Assembly: GCA_003971905.1 (NCBI GenBank)
Contig: RSEE01000153.1
Location: forward strand, 53,566-117,565
Length of the DNA stretch: 64,000 nt
From: Moniliella sp. 'wahieum'
Lineage: Eukaryota; Basidiomycota; Moniliellomycetes; Moniliellales; Moniliellaceae
Direction: 5' to 3'
Part shown: one piece after another, positions 1-11,379 of the stretch
How the letters are laid out: each line of letters opens with the position of its first letter
How positions within the stretch are numbered: position 1 is the stretch's first letter
The notes under the pieces: model-generated
What the model saw: only the letters and a program-made list of their open reading frames with translations
Database searches by the model: none
Told to the model about the DNA's origin: nothing
Translations under genes and position numbers: made by a program

Positions 1-409
1 TCTGGGCTACTGAGTATACGGAGGCCCTGAGGGATCCTGGGATCTGAGATCGGACCAGGTGCCCAGGGCGCCGCTGAGCTCATCCACCACGTGACCGTTT
101 CAAATTGCACAAGCCCCTTTTTCAAAGTTCAGCTCAGGCATCGTCGCGCAGGTGCCACTGCTGGGGCCAATTAGTAAGACTGGCGAGGTGCCCGTCAGTG
201 GACTGCGCTGGCTGGGCACAGGCGCAGCGCCAGTGTGCGGAAAGGCCCGGGTGGGCGAGGCTGGCGCCGTGGCGCGGTGGCAGCAGCGCACGCCAGCACC
301 CGGGCGGCACAGCGCGACACAGGCGGCACGCAGCAGCCGCACCTCGTGCGCCTCTGGGCTGCCTCGCCTGTCTTTTCTTCCCACCGCCTCTGCTGCCCGC
401 CGAGCCGCC
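1..409. other. Upstream region of ATP2
   Basis: GC-rich sequence without a recognisable protein. Several frames stay open only because of base composition. The 150 bases before the ATP2 start are rich in C and T (for example 370-395), as is usual for fungal leaders, so this is probably promoter and 5' untranslated region. No clear TATA box is visible. Confidence 0.5.
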
Positions 410-2074
410 ATGTACGCTGCCCGCAACGCTCTGCGTCTGTCGCCCGCCCCCCCTCCGCGCGCTGCCCCCTGCCGGAAAGGCCTTCCTCACCACCGCCGCA
501 AGGCCGCTGCGCCTGCGGCTGTCCGGGCCCAAGCGGTCGCTCCTGCCGCCGCCAAGCTCCAGAGTACGTGCCTTTTGTCCTTCCCTGCTGCCTCGGTCGT
601 TCAATCGTTCCCGAAATACTCACCATGACTCCCGCTTAGCCCGTGGCCTGGCTACGCCCGCCGTGAGGCCCTTCAGGTCGGCGCGATCCGCACCGTCATT
701 GGCCCCGTTGTCGACGTGCACTTTGACACGGACGCGCTTCCCCCCATTCTCAATGCCCTCGAGGTGGAGGGCACCGAGAACAAGCTGATTCTCGAGGTTG
801 CTATGCACTTGGGTGAGAACACTGTTCGTGCTATTGCCATGGACGGTACCGAGGGTCTTGTCCGTGGCCAGAAGGTGAAGGACACTGGTGCCCCCATCAC
901 CATCCCCGTCGGCCCCGAGACGCTCGGCCGTATCATCAACGTCATTGGTGAGCCCATCGACGAGCGTGGTCCGATCAGGCGGCCCACCACTCTCGATCCA
1001 CCGCGAACCCCCTGAGTTTGTCGACCAGTCGACCGACGCTGAGATTCTTGCCACGGGTATCAAGGTCGTCGACCTGCTTGCCCCCTATGCCCGTGGTGGT
1101 AAGATTGGTCTGTTCGGCGGTGCCGGTGTCGGCAAGACGGTGCTGATTCAGGAGCTGATCAACAACGTTGCTAAGGCCCCGGTGGTTACTCGGTCTTTAC
1201 TGGTGTGGGTGAACGCACGCGTGAGGGCAATGACCTGTACCACGAAATGATTGAGACGGGTGTTATCCAGCTCGACGGAGAGTCCAAGGTGGCCCTCGTG
1301 TTCGGTCAGATGAACGAGCCCCCTGGCGCCCGTGCCCGTGTCGCCCTTACCGGCCTTACGATTGCCGAGTACTTCCGTGACATTGAGGGCCAGGATGTGC
1401 TTCTGTTTATCGACAACATTTTCCGTTTCACCCAGGCTGGTTCGGAGACCTCGGCTTTGCTCGGCCGTATTCCCTCGGCTGTGGGGTACCAGCCTACCCT
1501 GGCTACGGACATGGGTGCCATGCAGGAGCGGATTACCACGACCAAGAAGGGTTCGATACCTCGGTGCAGGCCGTGTACGTGCCGGCTGACGACTTGACTG
1601 ACCCTGCTCCGGCCACGACGTTTGCCACTTGGACGCGACGACTGTGCTGGCGCGTAACATTGCCGAGCTGGGTATCTACCCCGCGTCGACCCTCTGGCGT
1701 CCAAGTCGCGTAGCTCGACCCCCAGATTGTCGGCAAGGAGCACTACGACACGGCCAATGGCGTGCAGAAGCTGCTGCAGGCTACAAGTCGTCCAGGACAT
1801 CATTGCCATTCTGGGTATGGACGAATTGTCCGAGGCGGACAAGCTTACGGTCGAGCGTGCGCGTAAGATGCAGCGTTTTATGTCGCAGCCCTTTGCTGTG
1901 GCCCAGGTGTTCACGGGTATCGAGGGCAAGCTGGTTCCCCTCCAAGACACGATCAAGGCGTGCAAGGAGATTCTCGCCGGTCTGCACGACGACAAGCCCG
2001 AGGGCGCCTTCTACATGGTGGGCTCCATTGAGGACGTTGCAGCTAAGGCCGAGGAAGTGGCCAAGCAGGCTTAA
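410..2074 (+). CDS. ATP2: Mitochondrial F1F0 ATP synthase, beta subunit
   Basis: Catalytic beta subunit of the F1 head of ATP synthase in the mitochondrial matrix. The product starts [11 protein letters not shown], an arginine- and alanine-rich targeting sequence, and is interrupted by an intron at 564-639. The mature part begins near 690 ([17 protein letters not shown]). The Walker A motif GGAGVGKT lies near 1117-1140, the [14 protein letters not shown] segment near 1205-1250 and the DELSEAD loop near 1818-1845. It ends TAA at 2072-2074. The frame is broken near 985, 1180, 1556, 1626, 1684, 1712, 1780 and 1790. Each break is repaired by one missing base and the flanking residues match the family closely, so I read them as sequence errors, not a pseudogene. 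The gene is tail to tail with REV7, 148 bases away. Identity is certain; the exact reading frame is not. Confidence 0.93.
564..639 (+). other. Intron of ATP2
   Basis: Begins GTACGTGCC and ends CGCTTAG, with a CTCAC/CTGAC-like branch region upstream of the acceptor. It separates the targeting sequence from the mature protein. Confidence 0.75.
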
Positions 2075-2222
2075 TTTGTCTGCCCTTTCTCGTTCTTCCC
2101 CGGATCTGCTCCGGGCATGGATATAGGTGCACAATCCACAAATATCAATGCCTTCCTTGCCAACTTTGTCTTTCCGTCCTCTATAGCGCTCCGATGATTG
2201 ATGATGATAATGAGGCCTGTTT

Positions 2223-3299
2223 TTAGCCATCTCCTTCATCATCCCCAAAGTCGGCCCCGCTCTGTACGCCACCCGTTTGAAAGGGAAAGCCAGAAAAGGA
2301 GACAGGTTCGAGCTCCGGGCTCGCCTTGATTTCCGGCTCTGACCCAGTCCATGATACACCCGCCACACTGAGTTGGATCTCTACCACCCCGACCTCCACC
2401 GTCCAGGGTCCCAGGTTGGGTCGTTGCTCTGGGCTGGTGGAGGCGTGGTGCCAATCATCATCTTCCAAGCGTTGGTCACCCGGTAAAGTCAGTGTCAGAG
2501 AGACAGTCCGATCTATTGCCGCCAAGAGAAAGAGGGTCAGGGGAAACAACGACAGTTGCGCATCGAGGGGAAGCGTACCTTGATCTGGTCCTGGTGGAGG
2601 GAACTGATCCAGGTGCAAAAGGTGGACAAGGAGGGATCGAAAGTGTAGCTGCAGCGTCGCGCGAGACAGCGTAAGGTCGCTATGGGATCCGTGGGCAGTC
2701 AGTTGGTCGCCCGGCACACGTGCTGGGGGACACCAGCAAGCCCTCTTCATCAGCGGTTGGGCGGCTTCCACGTACCTCTCAACCGGGATGGTGCGGAAAG
2801 TGTAGCGTTCGTACACCTCATCCGATACCCGGTTGTGAATCTTTAGCCCAATCTCCCCCTCAAACTCCGATTGGAGTAGCTGTGCACGCATGGTGATGAG
2901 CGCTTCCCCAAAGTACTGGCTCACACCGGGGTGGCGCGTCTGCCAGACGGGCAGGTTGTACTTGCGCCGCTGGGCAAAGGATTCTGATGCCGAAAAGTCA
3001 GTAGGGTCGGAACGCCTCGCACTGGGTATCACACACCTGCAGGATAGATCTGGCGGGTCTTGAGGATGCATTGGATCGCCACCTCGACTGCGTGAGAGAG
3101 GCGGGGGGGAGTTAGGGCGAGGAGCACATGGGCCAGGACAGACGTACCAAACTCGATCAGCTCTTGGGCCACATCTGGACCGACAGTTAGGAAAAGAAGC
3201 ATATACCGCACGACATCGAGTAGGGAACATACCTTGCCTCGTCAATCCTGCAGGATGCGAACGCTGGTGTGCCCGCGTGCGCGGTGTTGGGCGAAGCAT
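2223..3299 (-). CDS. REV7: HORMA-domain protein Rev7 (MAD2B), DNA polymerase zeta accessory subunit
   Basis: Rev7 bridges Rev3 and Rev1 in translesion synthesis. Four short exons join cleanly on the minus strand. Introns at 3175-3232, 3088-3147 and 2984-3036 each have GT..AG ends, and the splices give DVAQELIEFVEVAIQCILK, then TRQIYPAESFAQRRKYNLPV. This lines up with the human Rev7 core (LCEFLEVAVHLILYVREVYP, then KRKKYNVPV), as far as I recall it. Further along, YFGEAL, EVYERYTF and LLVHLLHLDQFPPPG match the conserved HORMA positions. A further intron probably starts at the GTACGC near 2577 and ends near 2470. The product ends in an acidic tail (DFGDDEGDG) and is longer than the 211-residue human protein. 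The start chosen is the only ATG in frame with exon 1. Confidence 0.85.
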   Translation of the reverse strand: MLRPTPRTRAHQRSHPAGLTRQGMFPTRCRAVYASFPNCRSRCGPRADRVWYVCPGPCAPRPNSPPPLSRSRGGDPMHPQDPPDLSCRCVIPSARRSDPTDFSASESFAQRRKYNLPVWQTRHPGVSQYFGEALITMRAQLLQSEFEGEIGLKIHNRVSDEVYERYTFRTIPVERYVEAAQPLMKRACWCPPARVPGDQLTAHGSHSDLTLSRATLQLHFRSLLVHLLHLDQFPPPGPDQGTLPLDAQLSLFPLTLFLLAAIDRTVSLTLTLPGDQRLEDDDWHHASTSPEQRPNLGPWTVEVGVVEIQLSVAGVSWTGSEPEIKASPELEPVSFSGFPFQTGGVQSGADFGDDEGDG

Positions 3300-4080
3300 G
3301 GTGGAAGGCAATGGATGGACAGATAGACAGACACGATGTCATGTACGCGGCTGCCCGCGGTCACTGAGAGGAGTCGCCCACCCAAGCGTCACCAGCTCGT
3401 GTCACGTGACTTGGAAAGGAATTTCAAGTTGCAAGCTTCGGCCGTGCAAGCTGCAAGCTGCAACAATTGCATCCTATAGACTGGCCTTCTTCGGCACCCC
3501 AAGGCTATCCAAATGAATGGTCCCAGCAGCTGGGCTAAAAGCAACAACCTCTCTTCAGGAGCGAGCCAGTCTCCGATGATCCACACACCTCCAAAACATA
3601 TACTCTTTGTGAGAAACCGCATGTGTGGGGGGGCTATAGAAAAGTAATATAGAGGGAGATATAAATATAGATGATGAAGCTTAAAAGCACACCCTCACTA
3701 TAGAATGCCCGCACTATTCTTCCCTTGCATTTGCGCTTTCCCAATCCCGACCCAGCATGAACGCCGCGAAGAAGACTCATGCGATTGGGAAAGGCAGGAT
3801 CCGTCTTTGGTCCAGCTCAAGCAACAAACCGTCGCAGATTGTGGCGAAGATGATGGTTTTGATGTTGCAATATTAAGACTTTTATCCTACCCTACTTCCG
3901 ATTTCTATAATTTTCGTACACATGAGATCCGTGGTTCATTCACATCATCATTCGCATTGTCATGGGTGTGTGGATTCTCCCCAGCGTCTCGCTATTTGGC
4001 AGAAGAAGCTTCCACTTCAATTGTCCTCCAGCTCGGTCCGGATTGAAAGAGTGTTTCCCCCTTAACCGTGTCGTTCTCCC
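3300..4080. other. Intergenic region between REV7 and the SLM-like gene
   Basis: No convincing gene. It holds a short direct repeat built on the word GCAAGCT (about 3428-3465) and an AT-richer stretch with TATA-like words around 3640-3675. As both flanking genes are on the minus strand, the REV7 promoter should lie just right of 3300. Confidence 0.4.
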
Positions 4081-5649
4081 TCAATGAGCCCAAGTACCAC
4101 CAGTTCTTCCAATCTTCACCTTTGCTGTGCTTGCGCTAACCTTTGCTCCGTTCTTCACCTTGTCCGTGCTTGTGCCCGCCTGTCCGTAAGTTGCAGCCCT
4201 CTGCTCCGGAATGGCTTCGTTCTCATTCGAAACGGAACGGTAATACCCGGTTAACGGAACCACATCCAATGTTGAGCTCATGGGGTCGCCTTCCTCGGAC
4301 ACGGTGGTATGTTCCTTTTTGGCTAGTTCTTCGATCTGTTTGCACCACAGCTTCATATCGCTGTGGCTGTCAGCCCGAAATACATGCGTCTTGTCACTCC
4401 AGAAACTGAGCATAGAAGCGCAGTCGTCCGGTGTGCCCGTAGTGAGGTTAAACCTGTGACCCTTCTCTGAGGTGTAGGGAAGAGTGCTCAAGGTGCAGTG
4501 GGGAAGGAAGAGGAGAGTATCGGCTTAGAATGTTTAGACCTGTCGGAGGTATGGTACTGTTGGAGAAAGCCGGCCTTGGTGATAACAAAATATGATCGAT
4601 TGTATGCCTTAGTAAAGCGGTTCTTACGCTTCAGCGTCCCCTCGAACCTTGGAACCACCAAGGCGTCCTCCTTGCCCGGGTATTTGACCGTATCGGGATT
4701 GAAAGGCTGACTGTCAGGGTCGATAAACTGGCCTGAGTGAGCCGAGGCAAGCGAATCCCACTCTACTGTGGGTGAGAGATCTTCCATCTGTTCACCAAGC
4801 GAAGCCCATCGTTGCTGCACATCGGTTGCCATGCGGCCAGACTCCCGGTCAAAGGAATGCCACGCTTCTTGGATGGTTCCGACAATTTGACCTTCAAGCT
4901 GTTCGGAGTTCCTCTGCATGTTAATCGTTGACTTTTGCAACTCATTCTCTTGCTTGATTTGTTGTTCCATCTGGAGCGTCACGGCTATGTTTCGCACCCA
5001 CGGATCATCGCGCCCCGAGATGTTCGTGGGGTCCTGATGCTTGCAACGTGAAATGGCCTTGGAAAGTTCAGCCACTGCCTTGGCGGTGGCCTTGCGCTCC
5101 CTGTCCGCGCAGATAGCCAGCTGTGCCGTTTCCTCCCGAATGTTGGAGATGTGGTTGTTGATGTCCTTGCAACGGTCGTTGAGGTTCCGAACGATCAATC
5201 GCTCCACTGTCTGAGCTATGCTGTCATGCGCTTCGCTAATCGAGCGTGTCTGGTCACGAATGGCAGCAAGTACGCTTTGAAATCCCCCTTCGTTGAGGAG
5301 CTGGCTTCCTTCTGGAACTGGGACTTGGATCACGCTTCCCGCATCGTTGAGCTGACGGGCAGTGTCCCTCTCAAGTTTGGCGACACTCTGGAAGTACGTG
5401 AGGAGTTGTGTGGTGATGCTTTGCCATGCTGTACATAGAGAGGAGGTGAATCCGATTAGTGTAAGATATAGGAATGATTAATGAGGGCCAATGTCAGAGA
5501 GAGAGGCAGAAGGAATGACATACCGGTAAAGCGTTTGATGTACAGGTCGCTAGCCTTGACCTGTTCAGCGCTCAGCGTTGGTGAAGACCAGCCCTCAGCG
5601 TCTTCGACGTGTGATGGGATACCTGTCCGTTCAGGCTCTGGGCTGGCAT
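4081..5649 (-). CDS. Slm1/Slm2-like BAR and PH domain protein
   Basis: Slm proteins bind PI(4,5)P2 at the plasma membrane and act as TORC2 adaptors and substrates. Reading on the minus strand, the first clear exon gives EDAEGWSSPTLSAEQVKASD. An intron at 5429-5523 (GTATGT..TACAG) leads into WQSITTQLLTYFQSVAKLER. The helical F-BAR-like region follows (LLNEGGFQSVLAAIRDQTR near 5250, then long coiled segments with EQQIKQENELQK). The PH domain runs from about 4680 to 4330 (FEGTLKRKNRFTKAYNRSYF, then FWSDKTHVFRADSHSDMKLW). The tail is serine- and threonine-rich and ends at 4081. One base is missing near 4510 (a CCC read as CC) in PILSLFLPHCTLSTLPYTSE. The true start is unresolved: the ATG at 5649 is out of frame by one base and an upstream exon is possible. 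Confidence 0.8.
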
Positions 5650-7057
5650 GGTGAGTATGAAGTCGTTGTGGATGCTGATGGGCAAGATGGAGGCAGAGAG
5701 GTGATGGTAGGAAAGATGGAGGCAGGGCAGATGGTGGACACGATGGAGGCAGGGGAGATGGTGGGCAAGATGGAGATAGACGGAAGGGGCGCAGCACGCG
5801 CACACTATATATATATGCTCTGTTTTTGTGTGGACGTTGCCTTCATTGACCTCACATCGAAAACCGCGTATTATTGTACACTTGAGTAGAGGCGTGCTAG
5901 GCAGAGCCCCTGTGTTGGGTATATTGCAGGAGAGCGCCCAATGATTAGTTGTATAGCCAACGTTGTATAGCCGTATTCTACAACGGAGCTTGTTAGTACT
6001 GGAACAAAAAAGCACGCTGCGCCTAAACGGGCCTGCTCATCACCCCCTCACCGGTCACCCGGGGCGTGCTGCTTGTGGGCGCCAAAGCCCAATTAGGAAA
6101 CAACAAGTGGAGTCTCCAGCAGGCTGTAAGGTGTTAGGCATATCAGGGCCCTCTAGCGGGCACTTTCTAGAGCGCGTGCATACGGGAGAGCGTGCGGTAG
6201 GATGTGAAGCTTGAAGAGCCATGTGAGCGGTGACTGATGAACGTGATGAACCATCTCCAACAAAATGTGTGATATCTTCGCGTCGTCATCGCGTCATAAC
6301 CAAAAAGGGAAGAAAGGCTCTTGAGTATACCTCTTGGGCTGCCGTGTTTCTCCGGCTCTCACAGTCGGTAGACCAAGTTTGCCTCGGTTCCACAGTTTTC
6401 CACGCTGCGGGTATTGTCCCACCGTTGTGGCACTGGCCCTGTGGGCCTGGCAGTTTCTCCTGTATGCCTCACTGGTCCTGTGCCTAGTCGGGCCTCTCCG
6501 CATCCGGACCCAACTCTCTGGCTCCAATCCATCACCTTCTCATCCTTCTGTTTATCCGGTCCTATATGCCAACAGCATCCATGGCACTTGGCGTTACTGT
6601 CGCAGTCTGCTTACCGGGACTAGACCGACGTGGTCCCACATACGGCCCCCAGATCGGCTGACTGAGCCCTGATCTCTTTAGAGAGTCTGTTTCCCCCCAT
6701 TTTGTCTATGCTCTCTTCCTTCTCCATGTGACGCAATCATGACCCCTTCATCTCCCAGCTCGCCTCCTTTCTACTTTTTGATTAATATGCTCTCCAACAT
6801 TTCCCTGCCATCATCATCTCCTGATAGGCCGCGGTTACTAGGCCCTAGTACTTTTGGCCATAAAAAACCCATATGATAGTGAGGCTGTGCTGAATCAGCT
6901 CTCGCTCCCATATTTTCTTTTTCTTGCCTCTTACGCACGCACGCGGTTGCTTCATTCCCACTGTCGCTCCGCTCTGGTTTTCCTCGCCTTCAAGCGGAAT
7001 GGCGGCATTATCACTGTTGTGCAATCTTACCGTCAACAGACGAGAGCTGGACCAGAG
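5650..7057. other. Intergenic region with no recognised gene
   Basis: 5650-5800 is purine-rich with repeats of a GATGGAGGCAGGG-like word, which on the minus strand would be a CT-rich leader for the SLM-like gene. A TATATATATA tract sits at 5805-5815. 5820-7057 holds only short, unrecognised reading frames and no clear repeats. Confidence 0.4.
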
Positions 7058-8100
7058 ATGCCTGTTGTTAGCGCGCCGCCTAACTCCGGGCTGCGCACCC
7101 CGTGCGATGTCTCCCCGTCTGCTTTACCGGCGCCTGCCGCCGAGCGGCGCATCGAAGAGACCCGCCCGTTGCACCAGTACTTGGCGAGGGAGCCTCATCA
7201 GAACCAGGTCTGCCTTGCTGGAGGGGAAGACCAGCACCACGTCTTTGACACGGCGCTCGATGGTGAGGAGGTCCGTCTGGCCGAGTCGGCGCGGAAGGCG
7301 CAGACTGGCAACGAGGCCCTCACCTGGGTCGATCACTTTGGCTCGGAGGCCGCGCCATCGAAGGAGGCGCGCACCGCATCCTTCCTCCAGTCCCATACTA
7401 TGTGCCATGCGGCCATGGTGGAGCAACGGGATAAGCAACACTCAGCGCAGGAGGCGTTCGAGCAGTTCCGCCAGCTCAGGCAGACGGGATCCGCAGCCGA
7501 CTACTGTGCTATGTTCATGGCCCTGTTGGGTCGCTGGAACCCCTCAGCGACGGCCGAGTGCCGGTACTGGCACTTCATGTACGGTTTGAAGCCGCGGGTG
7601 CGCGAAGCCATTGCTGCCCACGGCACGTCGACCCATTTGGACCAGATTTCTTTCGAGGAATTATGCACGGTAGCCATCGACATCGACCAGTCCCACTCGC
7701 TGGGCGCACATGGCACCGCGTTCCCCCGGCTTCGGTCGGTTTGAATTTGTCTCCTCGGCTCTCATCTCCCGAGCCTATGCAACTCAGAAGGGCTACCGAT
7801 GCCAACGAAGCAGCAGCCCGGCGCGTCGAGCGCCGAGATATAGGGGTCTGTTTCTACTGCGGCACTCGCGGTCACTTTGTTGCCGAATGCCCCCGTCGTC
7901 CCCGCCACCTCCGGCAAAAGGCCCCCGCCGCTGATTTAACTAGGTAGCTGGGGGTCACTCTCACACCGAATTCTGACGCTCTCGCCCACCCCCATTCTGG
8001 TCCCCTCATCAGTATCTGTGTGTTTTCCCCTACGATCACGTATTACCGTAGCCTGGTCAACTCAGGTGCGCACAGTGTATTCATGGGCCTTGGCAGGCGA
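7058..8100 (+). pseudogene. Truncated Ty3/Gypsy retrotransposon: gag with zinc knuckle, start of protease
   Basis: A gag-like protein starts at 7058 (MPVVSAPPNSGLRTP). It carries the Ty3/Gypsy gag core near 7400-7700: QEAFEQFRQLRQTGSAADYC, then GLKPRVREAI. A frame break near 7735 leads into a CCHC zinc knuckle, CFYCGTRGHFVAECP (7852-7896), ending at TAG 7945-7947. The same frame continues after the stop into YRSLVNSGAHSVFMG (8042-8088), which looks like the start of a retropepsin, with N where the catalytic D of the DSG motif should be. Homology to a pol gene stops there; no reverse transcriptase, integrase or LTR is recognisable nearby. This is a dead, 3'-truncated copy. Confidence 0.75.
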
Positions 8101-9300
8101 GTGGCGAGCAAGTCTGCCAGCAGAAGTTGTGGGCTCAACCTGTTAAGGGGAAGTGAGAGATGGTGGTGTGTTCATTCAGAGAAGTCCGACGCAGACTGGT
8201 AGACATAGGAGGGGAGAGAAGACGGAGAGAATAAAGGGGGTGGGTACGTGATCTGATCATGTAGCCATGTGCCGGTCTGCTTTACGTGCCCACGCTGGCA
8301 CCACTCCTCATCCAATTATGAGTTTCTGTTTCCCTCATCTCCGACCTCATAGTCACCCCTCTCTCCTCGGGCCCGCGGGACAGTTGGTGTTATACGCTCC
8401 ACACGAACGTGCAAAGAAAAAGTCTTCTCGTATGCGGCCGAGAAGCGCTTCTCACATTCGACGCAGCTAATGAAAACGCACAACCCTCTCTCTGCCAGAT
8501 GGTACACTCTATCAGTAGTTTAGACTGCGCCACCGGCGGTCAGACAGACGGTCAGAGGAGCGGGTCAGGGGCCAAGGCTACCATGCATGATGGGAGTTTG
8601 CAATTTCAGCACCGGTGCAACATATATGGTGCACTCCGCATGATGCATGTGACGTATGATAAGCGATAATCGATAAGAGATCGATAAGACCGATGATCGA
8701 TGGGCTGTTAATTACTGGATGTGTGAGTGATGGAACTGGATGAGTGTGTTGAGTCACTGGGTGACTCGTCGTGTGTTATGCATGTTATCATGCATGTTAC
8801 CAGTTACTAGTTACTTCAGTCCCTCCTCAGGCTGAGGCCTCAGGCCACCTCAGGCGTAGGAATTCCATTGGCTTCTCGCCTCTGCTTCCTTATTCCGCAT
8901 CAGCGCATCAGCCTGCCTGCCTATTATAGCTTCCGGGCAGCGACTGCTGGCTGCTTGCTGTACCTCTGTAGGTGTTTTGTTGCTTGGCTTTGGCCACCAC
9001 CACAAATGCGATTGCATCACCGTCGAGGGCCATCACATGTCACAGGATCCCAGGTCTCAACAGAGTGGGAAGTGAGCGAGTTCTCGGCCTCCGCCTTTGC
9101 CCCAGCAGTCTGAGGAGTGTAGGGGACACGACGAGGTAATCGTGTTCGGATGCAGACGCGGACAGAAGGTGAAAACAGATGGGGGTGACCGGTGACCGAT
9201 CAAGCTTGAAGCTCTTGAAGAGAAGAAAAAGGGCAACCCACACCGAACCAGGAACACCCGGAACACAGCGCAGCACCCGTGTCTCACAGCCGGGACTAAA
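8101..9300. other. Gene-poor region with short palindromic repeats
   Basis: No gene recognised. Tandem GATCGAT/ATCGAT words lie at about 8662-8702 and ATGCAT words at about 8776-8806, followed by ACTAGT-type repeats near 8806-8818. 8820-8860 repeats CCTCAGG-type words. Confidence 0.4.
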
Positions 9301-9458
9301 AGGCGAGGGAGACCAGAGGCGGGACTAGGCCAGGGGATGTAGCAATTGTTCGTGGGGAAGAAGCAAGAGCAGAGGACATGGTGCGAAGCGAAGAACAGGC
9401 AAGGAGCGAGACGCTCGGGACGAAGAAATTGGAAATTTGAACGAGACCAGCCAAACTA
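9301..9458 (+). repeat. 158-bp interspersed repeat, copy 1
   Basis: Starts AGGCGAGGGAGACCAG and ends GACCAGCCAAACTA. It matches 28381-28538 over its full length with scattered substitutions and same-size gaps (both copies are 158 bases). The long shared middle runs from ATGGTGCGAAG to GACGAAGAAATTGGAAAT. No coding pattern is preserved, and no terminal repeats were seen. It could be a fragment of a long terminal repeat or of an unrecognised element. Confidence 0.75.
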
Positions 9459-11379
9459 AGAGACCGTGCTCGTCTCCGCACAAATCGGTTGTACGGTATG
9501 CCTGTTGTGTTGTACAGTGCATCGGACAGCTGAGACGTGACGCGTGATACTCCACGTGGTTTGTTTTGAGAGCGCGGAATTTGATCATTCTTGGCCCCCG
9601 TTCCTCTGAGATCTGAGCGCCTGAGCTCCGCGGTCTAGGTTTGAAATTGAGCAAGCTTAGAGTATCATGCATCACTAACCACAGGTCACCGGACAGAGGT
9701 AACCAGTAAGTAGCTTGCCATCATGGATCACGCCTCACGGCCTTCGACCGCCCGATCTTTTTTAGGGCCTGAGCCTGAGCCTGAGACCTGAGGCTCAGGT
9801 CTGGGGTAGTGGTGCTGTGCGGTGTGTATAGTGCTCAACAGCTGAGCCTGGGCCAGAGCGCTCACGCGCTCACGCGTCACGCGTCACGACGACCCATCCC
9901 GCGGTCCCGACGCTTCGATCTTTTTGCGGGGGGGGGAGGCCCAGGGCGTTGGCTGACGCGCTGACGTGCTTTGCAGTCCGCAGCGTTCAAACCCAAGTTG
10001 AGGCCGTTCTGAATTCTAGTTACTAGTTAGGGCTGTTAGGGCTTAGCTGAAAGCGCCGAAACCAGCTCGAAACTTTTCCAGGCACGACCGCCAACTTGTA
10101 AACACCAGCCAGCGGAAGAAAAACGGCGTAACCCCGACTGGAAAGCGCAAGGTGCGCAAGTGCTAACCAGCAAGAGGCTAACCAGCAAGAGCACGCCTTC
10201 CAACAGTGCTCATGCATCATGCATCCTGAACGCATAGGCTGCTCTCCAGTGCCTGAGGAAACTTGGGTGGATCCATTGAATGTAGGCCTCAGCGCCTCAG
10301 CGCCTCAGGACCAAGGGAGCCTCTTGCGGCCGAGGCTCTTGGTCTTGGCAGCACAGGGTCGCAGCGGGGGATTCTGGCCACCATTTGGCCGCGCTCGCCT
10401 GATTCGCCGCCACCTCCGGATAGTCGTGTGTTGCAGCCAGGAAACGCCCCGGAGCAGTACAGAAGCATTCATCACACACACTGCGCTAATGCATGATGCA
10501 GGGCGTTGGCCTAGCCCCGCTTGCCCACCGATCATCGATCATCGAACGGAGTCACCAGCTACTTCTTCTGCTTTTCGCTCTGCCGTAGTTCTGTCCCGGC
10601 CGAGCAGAGGTGCGCGAAGGCACGGATGTGTGATGCATATAACACGGCACGCGTCACGGTGGCATGCGACATGTGCTATGGGATCCCACTAGCACTGCCC
10701 CCTCCTTCGCTTGACAAGCATGACGCGTGACGCGTGCCGTGCGCACAGGGGGAATATTCGATCATGTCGACTACGTATCATCCATCGTGGCACGCGATCG
10801 CATGCGAAGAGCACACGGCAGGAACCAGGGCACTGTGGAGCTGCGCGCTGGTTGCTGCGGCGGCTGCATGTCCCATCCGCAGAGGGCAACTGGCCATGCA
10901 CACCAGCGAACCGTGGCTGGGGAGCACTGATACCGCGCGGGCACCAGCGCAGTGTGGTTCGTATCGCTCGTTCCTGCCTCACATGCACTGTCACCATGTC
11001 ACCCTCAGGCCGGCAGGCCGTATGCGTCACGTGTGACCCGCACCAGCGCGCTCTCTCGAGATTCGACCCAACTGCAGCAGCGGATGGACGCGGACAACAC
11101 TGGCGCCGTGCGGGGCTCCGTGCTAGACACGCGGCTATCTCTTCGCGGGAAAAACCACATGCTCGGCGAGGTGCAGCCTCGAGAGTGGCGCCGTGCGGGA
11201 GGTGCCGACGCTGGGAAGACGGGCTGGCCAAAGCGCCAAGCCCTGGCTCTGCGTCTGCATGTGGCCTCCTCCTGCGTCCAGCTGCCCCGGGTGGAGGCAC
11301 CGCAAAACCCTCTTCACAGCAGGCTGTGCCGAGTACAAAAGCCAGCAGCAGCATCGCCGACGTCTGTCTTCTTATCGCC
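9459..11379. other. Gene-poor region upstream of PTR2
   Basis: No supported gene. Short palindromic or near-palindromic tandem arrays recur: CTGAGC/CTCAGG words at 9768-9803, ACGCGT (TCACGCG) words at 9858-9890, CCTCAGCG words at 10287-10311. A G9 run lies near 9930. Long open frames on both strands at 10690-11430 reflect base composition: none has a recognisable motif. The last 100 bases are pyrimidine-rich and are probably the PTR2 leader. Confidence 0.4.

Noticed and set aside
985-1790. Programmed frameshifting or tiny introns in ATP2
   Set aside because: Eight sites, no slippery motif or splice signals, and each is repaired by one base within conserved sequence. Sequencing deletion is simpler.
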